This document shows positions 34,822 to 46,485 of a stretch of 64,000 bases of DNA, one piece after another (position 1 is the first letter of the stretch; every line of letters starts with the position of its first letter). Made by a program: the position numbers and the translations under genes. Below the pieces are notes generated by a model that saw nothing but the letters and a program-made list of their open reading frames with translations, was not told the origin of the DNA and searched no databases. The DNA is from Owenia fusiformis (taxonomy: Eukaryota > Annelida > Polychaeta > Sabellida > Oweniidae), in NCBI GenBank assembly GCA_903813345.2, contig CAIIXF020000010.1, positions 30,066,828 through 30,130,827 on the forward strand. Direction: 5' to 3'.

Positions 34822-36230
34822 TTTACAAAAAATGTCATTTGGAATCAATCTATTAGTTACAATTTTTATTCACATATATGCAGCCCAATAAATTCGATTC
34901 AATGTATTAAATAAAATAGTTCACATTAAATTTTTTATTTACAAAAATGTCACTAAGTATCAATCTACAAGTCGAAAAATTTTGGTTTGCTTTAATAGCC
35001 CATAAATTCAATTCAATGTATTAAATTATAAAATAGTCCACATAAACTCTCTTACAGGGTGACCGGAAAAAAAGGAGACCATTGAAGTAATCAATTTCTC
35101 CTAAACTAGACAAGTGCCATCAATGAAATTTTGCATACACTGGAACAGTTATATGGAAATTTGTTACTGAAGGTTTCAATACAAGCATTCAACTGGTTCA
35201 GGAGCTATGATCATTTACATAACATGCTCCAAATAGGCACAATTGAGACCAACGCAGAGTTGGATTCATATGGCAAACTACCCTTACATGTTCTGCCCTC
35301 TATGGCATTATTATGGCATTACATATAGCAGTGATTGCCTTCTTTAGGTCAACAATAGTCTGAGGATTGTTTTGGTATAGATTGTCTTTCAAATATCCAT
35401 ACAAAAAGAAATCAGCAGGATTCAAGTCTAGGCTGTAATGGCAATGAAGGGTTATCTGACATGTGGTTCATCATCCTGTTGCCAAAGTGCTGATTTACCC
35501 AATCTTAAGAGTCACTTTAGGTATTGGGCATAGTGCCATGTTACTAAAACCACTATATGGCACAATTAAATCCCATATGGAAACCAAGGGCTGCCCAAAA
35601 CCTCCTTAGGATGATACTGTAACTGAGTGGGACCACTGAGTCAGAAGCCATAGGTCAGATAAGCTTCGTCTCCATACACCTCAAATTTGAATCCACCTGA
35701 TTTCTTTTTGTGGGGCAATTTGAAAGACAATGTGTACCAAAACAATCCTGAGACAATTGCTGACCTAAAGGTGGCAATAAATGCTAAATGTAATGCCATA
35801 ACAAGGTCGGAATATGTAAGGGTATTTGCCAAATGTATCCAGCTCTGCGTTGGTCTCAATTGCGCCTATTTGGAGCATGTTATGTAAATGATCATAGCTC
35901 CTGAACCAGTTGACTGCTTGTATTGACACTTTCAGGAACAAATTTCCATAGAACTGTCCTGATGTATGCAAAATTTCATTGATGTCACTAGTCTATTTTA
36001 GGAGATATTGCCTATTTCAATGGTCTCCTTTTTTTCCGGTCACCCTGTATTTACAAAATGTCACTTAGTATCAATCTACATGTCACAATTTTGGTTTGCA
36101 TTAATAGCCCATAAATTCAATTCAATGTATTAAATTATAAAATAGTCCACATAAACTCTCTTATTTACAAAATGTCACTTAGTACCAATCTACAAGTCGA
36201 AAATTTTGGTTCACATATATGCAGCCCAAC
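34822..36230. repeat. About 112-bp tandem repeat of the ATR 3' end, split by a mariner element
   Basis: Units start TTTACAAAAATGTCACTWAG at about 34822, 34938, 36051 and 36163. They include AATAGCCCATAAATTCAATT and AATAGTCCACATAAACTCTC. The last unit runs into the ATR stop codon region (CACATATATGCAGCCCAA at 36212). The first unit has its own copy of that segment (34871-34888), so the array began by duplicating the end of the ATR terminal exon and its 3' UTR. Confidence 0.85.
35055..36047. mobile_element. Foldback mariner element with doubled transposase end, 993 bp
   Basis: The ends CAGGGTGACCGGAAAAAAAG and its complement are flanked by TA (35053-35054 and 36048-36049). The two arms are inverted copies for about 370 bp, far longer than a normal mariner TIR. 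Each arm carries the C-terminal end of a mariner-type transposase: PDFFLWGNLKDNVYQNNPET on the plus strand at 35690-35750, and a diverged copy on the minus strand at about 35330-35425. The flanking 112-bp repeat gives the empty site, CTCTCTTATTTACAAAATG, at 36150-36170. Confidence 0.88.
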
Positions 36231-36390
36231 CAATGTACATGGCACACAGGTTTTCATCCTTGGTAGACTCCTTTATAAGATGGTTTACATGGCCTTCAAT
36301 TGATAAGGGAAGGCCTCTACTCCTTTTGTGCTTATTTGCTTTGAGCTCCCCTTTCATACGACATTCAATGTTTTGAACATTCATCTGAGC
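36211..36390 (-). CDS. ATR: ATR terminal exon (FATC)
   Basis: Acceptor TTTCAG, then 59 codons and TGA. Encodes [16 protein letters not shown] and the FATC end [14 protein letters not shown], the most conserved tail of PIKK proteins. Confidence 0.97.
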   Translation of the reverse strand, partial: AQMNVQNIECRMKGELKANKHKRSRGLPLSIEGHVNHLIKESTKDENLCAMYIGWAAYM

Positions 36391-36954
36391 CTGAAATTGA
36401 ACCAAAAAGGGAATTATTAACAAGGCACAGGGTGAAAAATATTTTAAATGGCACTTTGGGCTTGTTGACCCAGAAAGCAAGATGGCCACTGAAAGTTAAT
36501 CAGCGCATACACATACAAAATATTAACACTTGCCATTTTTTAAACAACCGACCACAAAACACCATCCACAAAAAAGACTTACAATATGTCATCACTTTTG
36601 GTGGTATGTTGACATACCTACATGTAGTGATCATCGCAGTCCAAAATTTCTGGCTATACAATACTGACATCTATAGACGATATCTAAGTGTCAAAAGATG
36701 TTGAAAAATGAATGGTAAAATAGAAGGGAAATAAGGTTGCTAATCTTTTAATTGTATGTATCCTTAATAACTAAGCTGGTCATTAGTTCTCCAGTTTCTG
36801 AAGAATTTGAATGTTCCTTTGTAACATAAGCCGATTAAATCAACATAATACATGTATATAGAGCCCAAGTACAGGTGCAAACATCCACTGGTTTCAAATG
36901 GAGAGATTGGGGAATGACATTATTAAAAAGGCTAATCTTTTAATCTTTACTTAC

Positions 36955-37057
36955 CTGATCATTCTTGATTTCTCCAGTTTCTGAAGAATTTGAACGTCCC
37001 TTTGTGGGTTTACCTGCCCACTCGACAAGAGGGTCAAATATAAAGGTTTTCAACACA
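36955..37057 (-). CDS. ATR: ATR exon, kinase-FATC linker
   Basis: 103 nt between TATTCCAG and GTAAGT. Encodes VLKTFIFDPLVEWAGKPTKG, the conserved VLxxFxxDPLVEW block after the kinase C-lobe. It starts with the last base of a codon split with the exon upstream. Confidence 0.96.
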
Positions 37058-37983
37058 CTGGAATAAAGGCAGATAATATCAATACAGAATATCAATAGAG
37101 AGGTTTTGTACGTATTATAGCTAAAACATATCCGCAACCACATCTCATTATATTTGAAGTGCTACACATAAATCTAGTGAATATGTTACACATATTAGAT
37201 ACATTGAGCCAAAAATGTAATGCGAAACGTCTTTTTATTAAACAGTCATATATTATCTATACAATTATTAAAGGAAATCTGTATTGACAGTATAGATCTA
37301 TAGTAAATAGATTACTTGCTACATAGATAGGTAATAAATAGATGGCACTAGTGATTTAGGTCAGGCAACAGAAGAGATTACCATAATGTGTAATATCAAC
37401 TCATATTTTCATAAGATATTTTTATAATTTATATGCCTGACATTTTTCAGAATATAAAAATCCTGGGAAGTTGAGTACAATATAAGTCCATCTATACGAA
37501 TTGACAATCTTCTTGAAAGAATTAAGATTTGCTGTCAAATAGAAAAGTCATCAATGGTTGATAATGCAAAATGTATATGAAATAAGTTGTAAATGGCCGC
37601 AAAATTCGCAGAAGTAAAACCTATTTAAAACAGCATTCTTGCTGACCTTGTAATAACAATGATTCCAAGCACTGTAAAGTTCTAGAAATAAAACACCCGG
37701 GTGTTAATCTGTGTGGAGTATCTATGAAAATGAGAAAATATTTTTATACCATATGTTGTAATCTTACAGTCAAAAAATGTTTGAAAGAGTATTCATGTTT
37801 TTTTTAGATTTAAAGCATAAGAGAAATGCATTAAAAAACTCCCGAATTCATTCTACATACAACTCCCGGTCCTTTACATTTCCTTTCCGTTCATGATCAT
37901 AAAATGAGAATATTTATCAAAATAAATGTTGAAAAGGAGGCGCAGTTAAGAGCTTAAAGAGGTAGAAAGCACAACAAATGTAC

Positions 37984-38069
37984 CTCATTAAAGGATCCAT
38001 TTGGTCTCGCATTACACGCATGGTCACCTCGCAAGCCCTCCTAAACAAGCCCTCATATCCCATTGGTCC
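37984..38069 (-). CDS. ATR: ATR exon, kinase C-lobe end
   Basis: 86 nt between TTTCAG and GTACAT. Encodes GPMGYEGLFRRACEVTMRVM, a hallmark of the ATR/ATM activation segment end. Confidence 0.97.
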
Positions 38070-39452
<1,383 letters not shown>

Positions 39453-39689
39453 TTAAGAGAAATATCAGATTTCATTTCCCTGAAAGCAATTGGCAAACAG
39501 AGAAACTGATGGAATAATACTATATATATACATGTAGATGGACAGACAGACAAGTTGGAGATTCAAATAATTTTTATCTTTTGACAAACATTTCTGACCA
39601 AAGACTCTTATTTCTGCACTGGCTTCATTTTCCTAGCAACTGCATGAAAATTAAGGTATATAATATTTTTTAAAAAAAATGTATCTCAC

Positions 39690-39785
39690 CATGATGTTGG
39701 ATCTGGGAAGGTTTTCAGGAACCACTCCTTAAATACAGGAGGATGACGAGGTAGTAGCTTGGTTTTATATACCCGCATTTTTTCC
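39690..39785 (-). CDS. ATR: ATR exon after the duplicated hinge exon
   Basis: 96 nt between TTTCTAG and GTGAGA. Encodes EKMRVYKTKLLPRHPPVF and EWFLKTFPDPTSW. It begins with one base that completes Glu after either upstream 158-nt exon copy. The sequence just 5' of it (39840-39935) has short GCAGGTGAGG-type repeats. Confidence 0.96.
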
Positions 39786-40557
39786 CTAGAAATGAGAAAA
39801 TTCACATTCAGTTTTAAACCATGGTACTTGTAAAACTGACATGGGATAGCCATGCATGAAGCAGGTGAGGTAACTGCAGGTGAGGCTACTAGAGGCAAGG
39901 CAAATGCAGGCGAAGCAACTGCAGGTGAGGTAACTGCCAAAATTCTATTGAAATTGTGAAATTGAAATCCTCTCATGAAAATATTATATTGACTTATGCC
40001 TCAGTTTTGCCTCACCTATTTAAATTTGCCCTACCTTTTTCTAGATCCTGGCTTTGTCCCTGATTAAGTTATTGTTTACCGGAAAACTAGATAAACTTTT
40101 TACTGAGTTCTTAGAATTTAGATTGGAAACTCAGCTACATATGGAGTAAATAAAAACATAAATTTTGCAAAGACATGTATAGTAAAACTATAGAAATGGT
40201 GGATTTTTCAATTTTGCACATTTGTACGATTGTATGAATGTAATAATGATTTACAATTTCTGTTGGAAAGGTCACTGTACCTTACATCAAAAAAAAAAAA
40301 ATTTATCGTACAGTACATTACAAACTAAATAATTTTAGAAAGACTTAACTAAAATATAGAAATAGTAAGAGGTGCATAAGGACAGTATCAGAAGATCATT
40401 TCAAGATGGGAGCCTCTAAAGTTTATTTTTTAATTTTCAAATTTTAGAAGATGAGTTATTTAATTTAGAATAGTATTTAGACACAATAAAACAATAAAAT
40501 AAATACAGATTCTAAACATTTTTTATTCTTCATTGTTTTTGGCTCCAACCTTCACAA

Positions 40558-41560
40558 AACTAGAAAAACAGCAACTCCACGGAGTAGCAAATCCCACCGA
40601 ACGGCAGTTGAGTTACCAAATATTATGAAAATGAAAAATGGCAGCCATTCTGAAGATCAGCCCCCATCTTAAAAATTTTTTCTCGAACAGAGCTACTGTG
40701 TTTCTAGGCATCAGCATATAAAATTTGAACCAAATCTGTTCACTGGTATTTGACGTATTTACGTTTTTTCTTATGAAAAATGGCTACCATTTTGAAATTC
40801 AGCCGCCATCTTGAAAAAAATTTCTCGAACAGATCTACTGTGTCCCTTGGAATCATCATATAAAAAATGAGCCAAATCTGTTCACTGGTATTTGAGTTAT
40901 CAAAGATTACATTTTTTACGAAAAATGGTGTCCATTTTGAAATTCAGCCGCCATCTTGAAAATTCTTTCTCGAACAGATCTCCTTTGTCCCTAGGCATCA
41001 TTATATAAAATTTGAACCAAATCCGTTCACTGGTATTTGAGTTACCAGAGATTACGATTTTTTACGAAAAATGGCCCATTTTGAAATTCAGCAGCCATCT
41101 TGAAAACTGTAACTCGAACAGATCTACTGTGTCCCTTGGCATCATCATATACAATTTGAACCAAATCTGTTTACTGGTATTTGAGTTATCAAAGATTAAG
41201 TTTTTTTTACGAAAAATGGCCGCCATTTTGAAATCTACCCGCCATCTTGAAAATTTTTACTCGAACATATCTACTGTGTCCCTAGGCATCAGCATATAAA
41301 ATTTGAACCAAATCCGCAAACTAGTATTTGAGTTATTAAAGAATACATTTTTTACGAAAAATGGCAGCCATTTTGAATTCAGTGGCCATATTGAAAATTC
41401 CTTCTCAAGCAGAGGTCCTACACCCATAAGGCATAAGCCTATAAAATTTGAATCAAATCCGTGAAACGGTATTTGAGTTATCGCCCGGACAAACAGACGG
41501 ACGGAAGGACAAACGGGCGGCTTTCCTATATCCCTCTCGAACTTCGTTTGGTGGGATTAT
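40558..41560. repeat. CCATCTTGAAA dispersed tandem repeat, in ATR intron
   Basis: Starts ACTAGAAAAACAGCAACTCC...CACCGAAC. Then come about six units of about 145 bp, with TTTTTTACGAAAAATGG, GCCATCTTGAAAAT, TGTGTCCCTAGGCATC and AATTTGAACCAAAT. It ends in a GACGGACGGA-rich tract and CCTCTCGAACTTCGTTTGGTG. The start and end carry short inverted CCCACCGAAC / GTTTGGTGGG. The same full-length organisation is at 53968-55262. No coding capacity seen. Confidence 0.85.
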
Positions 41561-41568
41561 TAACTTTA

Positions 41569-41848
41569 CTTCATGGACTCCACCTTCCATGAACCAACTT
41601 CACCTCCCATGAATTAAAATCTCCACCTGTCATGAACTTAAATCTACCTCCCATGAATTAAACTCCATCCTCCATGAACCAACTCCACCTCCCATGAATT
41701 AAACTCCACCTGTCATGAACTTAACTTCAACTTCCCTGAACCAACTCCACCTCCCATGAATTAAACTCCACCTGTCATGAACTTAACTCCAACCTCCTTG
41801 AAACAACTCCACCTCCCATGAATTAAACTCCACCTCCCGTGAACTTAC
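41569..41848. repeat. Minisatellite abutting the donor of the downstream hinge exon
   Basis: Units of 40-60 bp built from CTCCACCTCCCATGAATTAA and CTCCACCTGTCATGAACTTA. The final unit, CTCCACCTCCCGTGAACTTA|C, contains the splice donor (GTAAGT on the minus strand) of the exon at 41849-42006. The array seems to have grown from that 5' splice site. Confidence 0.85.
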
Positions 41849-42006
41849 TCGAGCGTGGCTGTAATTTGCAGCCTACATTGTTTCAACTCACTGCCAGTCA
41901 TATATATTTTCTTGTCCTTGTATATCTTAATGAGTATGTTGCGCAGGCCGTGGCAGTTGTCAACCCACTCAATCAGACCACATTCCTCATTAAGCGGAAC
42001 AACCAT
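41849..42006 (-). CDS. ATR: ATR hinge exon, downstream copy (alternative b)
   Basis: 158 nt with a strong pyrimidine-rich acceptor (CTCTCTATCTCTTTCTCTCTAG) shortened here to its core TTTCTCTCTAG, and donor GTAAGT. It encodes MVVPLNEECGLIEWV, the ATP-pocket hinge of ATR, then GLRNILIKIYKDKKIYMTGS and ELKQC. Its second half is the one closer to vertebrate ATR (YMTG-ELxQC). It is the same length and phase as 43205-43362 but only about 40% identical to it in protein. Confidence 0.93.
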
Positions 42007-43204
42007 CTAGAGAGAAAGAGATAGAGAGAGAATGGATAAAGTGTCTCTTTAAATAAAATGTTAATATTAGCATTATTTTACAGTGTTTGAAAACAAACAT
42101 GCAAAGGGTCTGTTATAAGACAAAGATTTGTGTCCTACATTTGAGGCCTGGAAAAAATGTAAATCAAAGATTATATTCTCTCTAAAAATACACAGTACAC
42201 TCCCAAAATTAACATAGAAAATGGGAAAATACCTATTATAATAGGTGGGAATCTAGGATAGAGGCCGTTTCATTTTTTAATTCATAAAATGGAGGATTTG
42301 TGACTAATAGGTATGCTGGACCCATATTAATATTGAACTAAGCAATGAATCTCATATATGTCATGATGTCATTTAGATGTGTGTAATTCAGATTTTTGTT
42401 TTGCCTCAGAATTTTTCAGGCCCGAAGCCAGGGGGGGACGTCAAGCAAATCCAAAAATTTCCTCCAAGTAATCATCATTTCCAAGTGATTTAGGGCCAAA
42501 ATTGTCTAATTTAAACACCTCTTGGAATTTTTCTCATTTTGAGTTATTTTGTGAAGCTGACACTTAAACTATCATATTAATACATGCATTATTTATGTTT
42601 TCAGAGTTTTTCAAAGCTTACTTATTTATCAGGAATTAAAGTCAGGAGAAAAATAAGATATTTCTGAAAAAGATAATAGAAATTGTTAACATTATTGTAG
42701 TGTCCGTACTAAAAGTAACATTCGTGCCTATTTCTATTGGTCACGGCATGCATACATTCCTAAAAATAAACTGCCTGATGTTCTGCATTTTCAATATAAT
42801 TTAGAGAGTTAGCCATTTACTTGATTCATTCCTTGCTAATTCCTTTATTTACCAGTCTATCGCATTTAAAAATAAATAAATCATCGGATGTCTTTTTATT
42901 TTTTATTTTTGGTTCCAAATTACTTTTAATTCAATTTGGCTTTTCAAAACAAGCATGATATTAATATAGAAGAATTTGAGTGCCGCTTGCATGCAATAAC
43001 TGAGGCGGTCATGTTTTAAAATGCAAAATAGAGTGGAAAAGAGAAGAATCAGCAAGGAATAAAGTAAACAGGCATGTAGTTGACGCTCTAAATTGTATGG
43101 AAATGCAAAAATATATCTCAGTTCTTTGAAATTTTACAGAGAAAATCCAAGAAATGTACATGACCAGTAGAGACATCTATTGTGCATTTGAGTGCTTCAC
43201 TCAC
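42007..43204. other. Intron between the two hinge exons
   Basis: 1198 bp, AT-rich, without another exon candidate. A fragment at 42418-42450 (GGCCCGAAGCCAGGGGGGGA) resembles an end of the MITE at 61127-61303. Splice-regulatory sequences that would enforce exclusive choice could lie here but cannot be picked out by eye. Confidence 0.6.
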
Positions 43205-43362
43205 TCCAGTTTGGAGTTTCTTGATGCAATGACTGATCTGATGTAGCTAAAATTATGTGAGACTCCACGTTCTTTCCAAAGTTTCATGATGATAGGTCGG
43301 AGTCCTTGAGTGTGGAACACCCATTCTAGAAGGCCACATTCCTCATTTAGGGGAACAACTGT
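43205..43362 (-). CDS. ATR: ATR hinge exon, upstream copy (alternative a)
   Basis: 158 nt with acceptor TTATTTTAG and donor GTGAGT. It encodes TVVPLNEECGLLEWV, then GLRPIIMKLWKERGV and a divergent end, SHNFSYIRSVIASRNSKL. The first half is closer to vertebrate ATR (GLRPILxKLYKEKGV-like); the second half is unlike it, yet aligns without a gap. In the first ten shared codons the two copies differ only at synonymous sites, which suggests both are selected. Confidence 0.9.
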
Positions 43363-43675
43363 CTAAAATAAAATAATAATAAAATCCCTACTTACATGTA
43401 AATCCCAACTACTGTACATGTTTAATTTCAGGTAATTCTAGGCTAATTGTCCAAATCTGAACTCTCCTGGAATTTTTCAAAAGCTAAACATCCCATTGGT
43501 TATTTCTTTGAATGAACAAAGCGTTTTGCTCTATATTTCAAAACATTTCTTGAAAACTTAATAGAATTAACATAAATTGCCAAAAGTGACGACTAATAGA
43601 GTATTACAAAGTGAAATAATGTCACTGTACATAGAATATTTAGTTTAAATATTTGGTTTGATATGTTGAACTTAC

Positions 43676-43783
43676 ATATGTCCTAATATGGAGTTGTCGT
43701 TTTCGGCTCTCTGGGTCCTTTCTCAGACATTTATTGACGATACTGTTGAACTCCATCAAGCGGCAATCTTTACGAAGGTCATC
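43676..43783 (-). CDS. ATR: ATR exon, N-lobe helix
   Basis: 108 nt, phase 0 at both ends, acceptor ATTTTAG, donor GTAAGT. Encodes [20 protein letters not shown] and [16 protein letters not shown], the conserved segment between the ATP-binding Lys strand and the hinge. Confidence 0.97.
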
Positions 43784-44066
43784 CTAAAATCATATCTCAA
43801 ATTATTTTCAGGAAAAAAAATTAGGATTGTAAATTCTATGGAAAAATTTAACATGTCCTCCCTGGCAATAACTCAAATACCATTGGTCCAATATCATTGA
43901 TATTTTATATAAGTATATATGACACATTCTTCAGTTTTATAAAATCACTCAAATTACTGTTTTAATTTTCAAATTATAATAAACTACAAACCGTTGACTG
44001 ATTGACATATAACACTTCGAAGTATGATGACACAAAAATAATAAATTAAATTAATAAAAGACAAAC

Positions 44067-44183
44067 CTTTGGCTTGCACATCATGACGTACCGCTTCCCA
44101 TCGCTTCCTTTCATTGTTATCTTCTTAGGTTTCTGTAGTGATGGCAACACTTCTACAGTGTCGTCAAAGCCATCAATGTAGAC
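44067..44183 (-). CDS. ATR: ATR exon, kinase N-lobe start
   Basis: 117 nt, phase 0 at both ends, acceptor TTTCAACAG. Encodes VYIDGFDDTVEVLPSLQKPK, then KGSDGKRYVMMCKPK, the P-loop-like region and the strand with the ATP-contacting Lys. Confidence 0.97.
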
Positions 44184-44597
44184 CTGTTGAAATGTCAAAG
44201 GGTCAGATTTTTGTCCATCAACAACTCTATTAACATGTGCTTTTGCTCATTATGTCACTTGTGGAAAAATATTATGGCATTGATGTTTCTTTGCAAAGTC
44301 ATAAAGAACAGAGGGTAGGGTTTAAAATGAATTTTCCTCTGAACCACTTTTCTGTTCTTATGAGCTAATTTCTCATTTCTTGACCAAGTTTTTTTCAACA
44401 TTTGGAAATTAAATTTAAATGCATGTTTTACATTGGAGTAAATTATTGCTTAAAAATAAAATAAAGGCATGTGACAGGCAACATTAATTAAATCTAGTGA
44501 AAATTTTGATATGAATGGGTGAGATCAAAAATTTTGCCAAAGCAGTTTAAACTTCACATTGGGCCTTTAATGATTTAAAGATAACATAAATATATAC

Positions 44598-45668
44598 CTG
44601 TTCCATTGGGAATGGGTCATGCTCACTATGTGGTCCAGATGTAGTTGGTAGTGTTACATTCATCATTGTCTGGAGTGGGATTATAATCTTAATGATTTAA
44701 AGATAACATAAATATATACCTGTTCCATTGGGAATGGGTCATGCTCACTATGTGGTCCAGATGTAGTTGGTAGTGTTACATTCATCATTGTCTGGAGTGG
44801 GATTATAATCTTAATGATTTTAAGATAACATAAATATATACCTGTTCCATTGGGAATGGGTCATACTCACTATGTGGTCCAGATGTAGTTGGTAGTGTTA
44901 CATTCATCATTGTCTGGAGTGGGATTATAATCTTAATGATTTTAAGATAACATAAATATATACCTGTTCTATTGGGAATGGGTCATGCTCACTATGTGGT
45001 CCGGATGTAGTTGGTAGTGTTACATTCATCATTGTCTGGAGTGGGATGATAATCTTAATGATTTTCAAGATAACATAAATATATACCTGTTCCATTGGGA
45101 ATGGGTCATGCTCACTATGTGGTCCAGATGTAGTTGGTAGTGTTACATTCATCATTGTCTGGAGTGGGATTATAATCTTAATGATTTAAAGATAACATAA
45201 ATATATACCTGTTCCATTGGGAATGGGTCATGCTCACTATGTGGTCCGGATGTAGTTGGTAGTGTTACATTCATCATTGTCTGGAGTGGGATTATAATCT
45301 TAATGATTTAAAGATAACATAAATATATACCTGTTCTATTGGGAATGGGTCATGCTCACTATGTGGTCCAGATGTAGTTGGTAGTGTTACATTCATCATA
45401 GTCTGGAGTGGGATTATAATCTTAATGATTTAAAGATAACATAAATATATACCTGTTCCATTGGGAATGGGTCATGCTCACTATGTGGTCCAGATGTAGT
45501 TGGTAGTGTTACATTCATCATTGTCTGGAGTGGGATTATAATCTTAATGATTTTAAGATAACATAAATATATACCTGTTCTATTGGGAATGGGTCATGCT
45601 CACTATGTGGTCCAGATGTAGTTGGTAGTGTTACATTCATCATTGTCTGGAGTGGGATGATAATCTTG
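44598..45668 (-). repeat. Nine-copy tandem array of an ATR exon (122-bp unit)
   Basis: Exon copies begin at plus-strand positions 44598, 44720, 44842, 44964, 45087, 45209, 45331, 45453 and 45575, spaced 122 bp (once 123). Each is 30 open codons, IIIPLQTMMNVTLPTTSGPH...DPFP(M/I)EQ, bounded by an AG (CATTAAG) and a GTATAT donor. The spacer is only 32-33 nt. Only the 5'-most copy (45575-45668) keeps the non-repeat acceptor TTTCAG. Copy differences are few: Met/Ile near the end, one His to Tyr, and silent changes. Confidence 0.95.
45575..45668 (-). CDS. ATR: ATR exon before the kinase N-lobe (founder copy of the array)
   Basis: 94 nt between GATTTCAG and GTATAT. Encodes KIIIPLQTMMNVTLPTTSGP and HSEHDPFPIEQ, the segment leading into the kinase domain (vertebrate ILIPLQSxMxxTLP). 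Its ragged 5' base joins the exon at 46333-46485. Splicing straight to 44183 skips the other eight copies and keeps frame. Confidence 0.95.
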
Positions 45669-46074
45669 CTGAAATCACTGAAAAGTAGCATAATACACCA
45701 AAATGTCAGTACATTATGTAGTTTTCCAGAGACTAATTCAACATAGATTTATTGAAGCACATGGTAAACTATATCATATTAAAGTCAACACAAATCAAAA
45801 TGGCTGCATTAAAATTTACTCAGTCTCCATCGAATCCATGAATCAGGTCTAGATTTTTTTACCAAGCAATGTCCCTACAATAAATCAATTTGTATTATGC
45901 CTAAAGCAATAACAATGACCTACTGTACTCTTTTTTAATATATGACATTGCTTTAAATGTTGCACCATTAGATTGTCATTGTGTGCAAATAAAACATAAT
46001 GTAAACAAAACCGCTGCCTTGGTTACATATACAGTGCCCTCTATGAACAAAAGGACAGACAGATGCCTAGTCAA

Positions 46075-46320
46075 TTCAATTTTCAATTCAATTCAATTCA
46101 ATTCAATTCAATTATTTATTTCATAATTCTTATATAATATACACTATAAAAACAAGCCGCTAGACACCCTAGTGGGTATATGTTGCGGTTTAACAGAAAT
46201 CATTAAAATGACAACTAGACTACATATAAAAGAAAACACTTATATTATGTTACATGTAGGTATATAAAAATGGTATTAACAATTAGTCCATCCCATAGGC
46301 TCACTGTGTGAGCCAAAAAA
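46075..46320. repeat. Retroposon-like 3' end with (AATTG)n tail in ATR intron
   Basis: A (TCAAT)n simple repeat at 46080-46112 is followed by ATTTATTTCATAATTCTTAT and unique sequence. On the minus strand this would be the tail of a LINE or SINE. Its other edge is a small hairpin, GGCTCACTGTGTGAGCC, ending about 10 bp from the donor of the exon at 46333. A similar hairpin (GGCTCACCATGTGAGC) lies at 57164-57180. Confidence 0.5.
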
Positions 46321-46332
46321 GAATATACTTAC

Positions 46333-46485
46333 ACATCATCCATGAGACGTTGAAGTGGCTTGAAATGCTGGCTTATGCTAAACACATTCTGTCCTGACTC
46401 GACGTGCCTGTTACATAAATCCAGTAGCCTATCAGCAAGTTTTATTGCATCGTGTATGAACTTGTTCAGTGATTTGTCCTTTTGC
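46333..46485 (-). CDS. ATR: ATR exon, end of FAT domain
   Basis: 153 nt between TTTTTTTTCATAG and GTAAGT. Encodes QKDKSLNKFIHDAIKLADRL, then LDLCNR and FSISQHFKPLQRLMDD. Matches the LxKFxxDAxxLxDxLLxLCN block of ATR. Confidence 0.96.

Noticed and set aside
39686-39976. Open frame running from an intron into the ATR exon at 39690-39785
   Set aside because: The intron part is short GCAGGTGAGG-type repeats. The conserved ATR sequence begins at the acceptor, so there is no reason to extend the exon.
44925-45155. A 76-codon frame reading through one spacer of the exon array
   Set aside because: It depends on the single 123-bp unit. The 32-nt spacers elsewhere give stops, so it is not evidence that spacers are coding.
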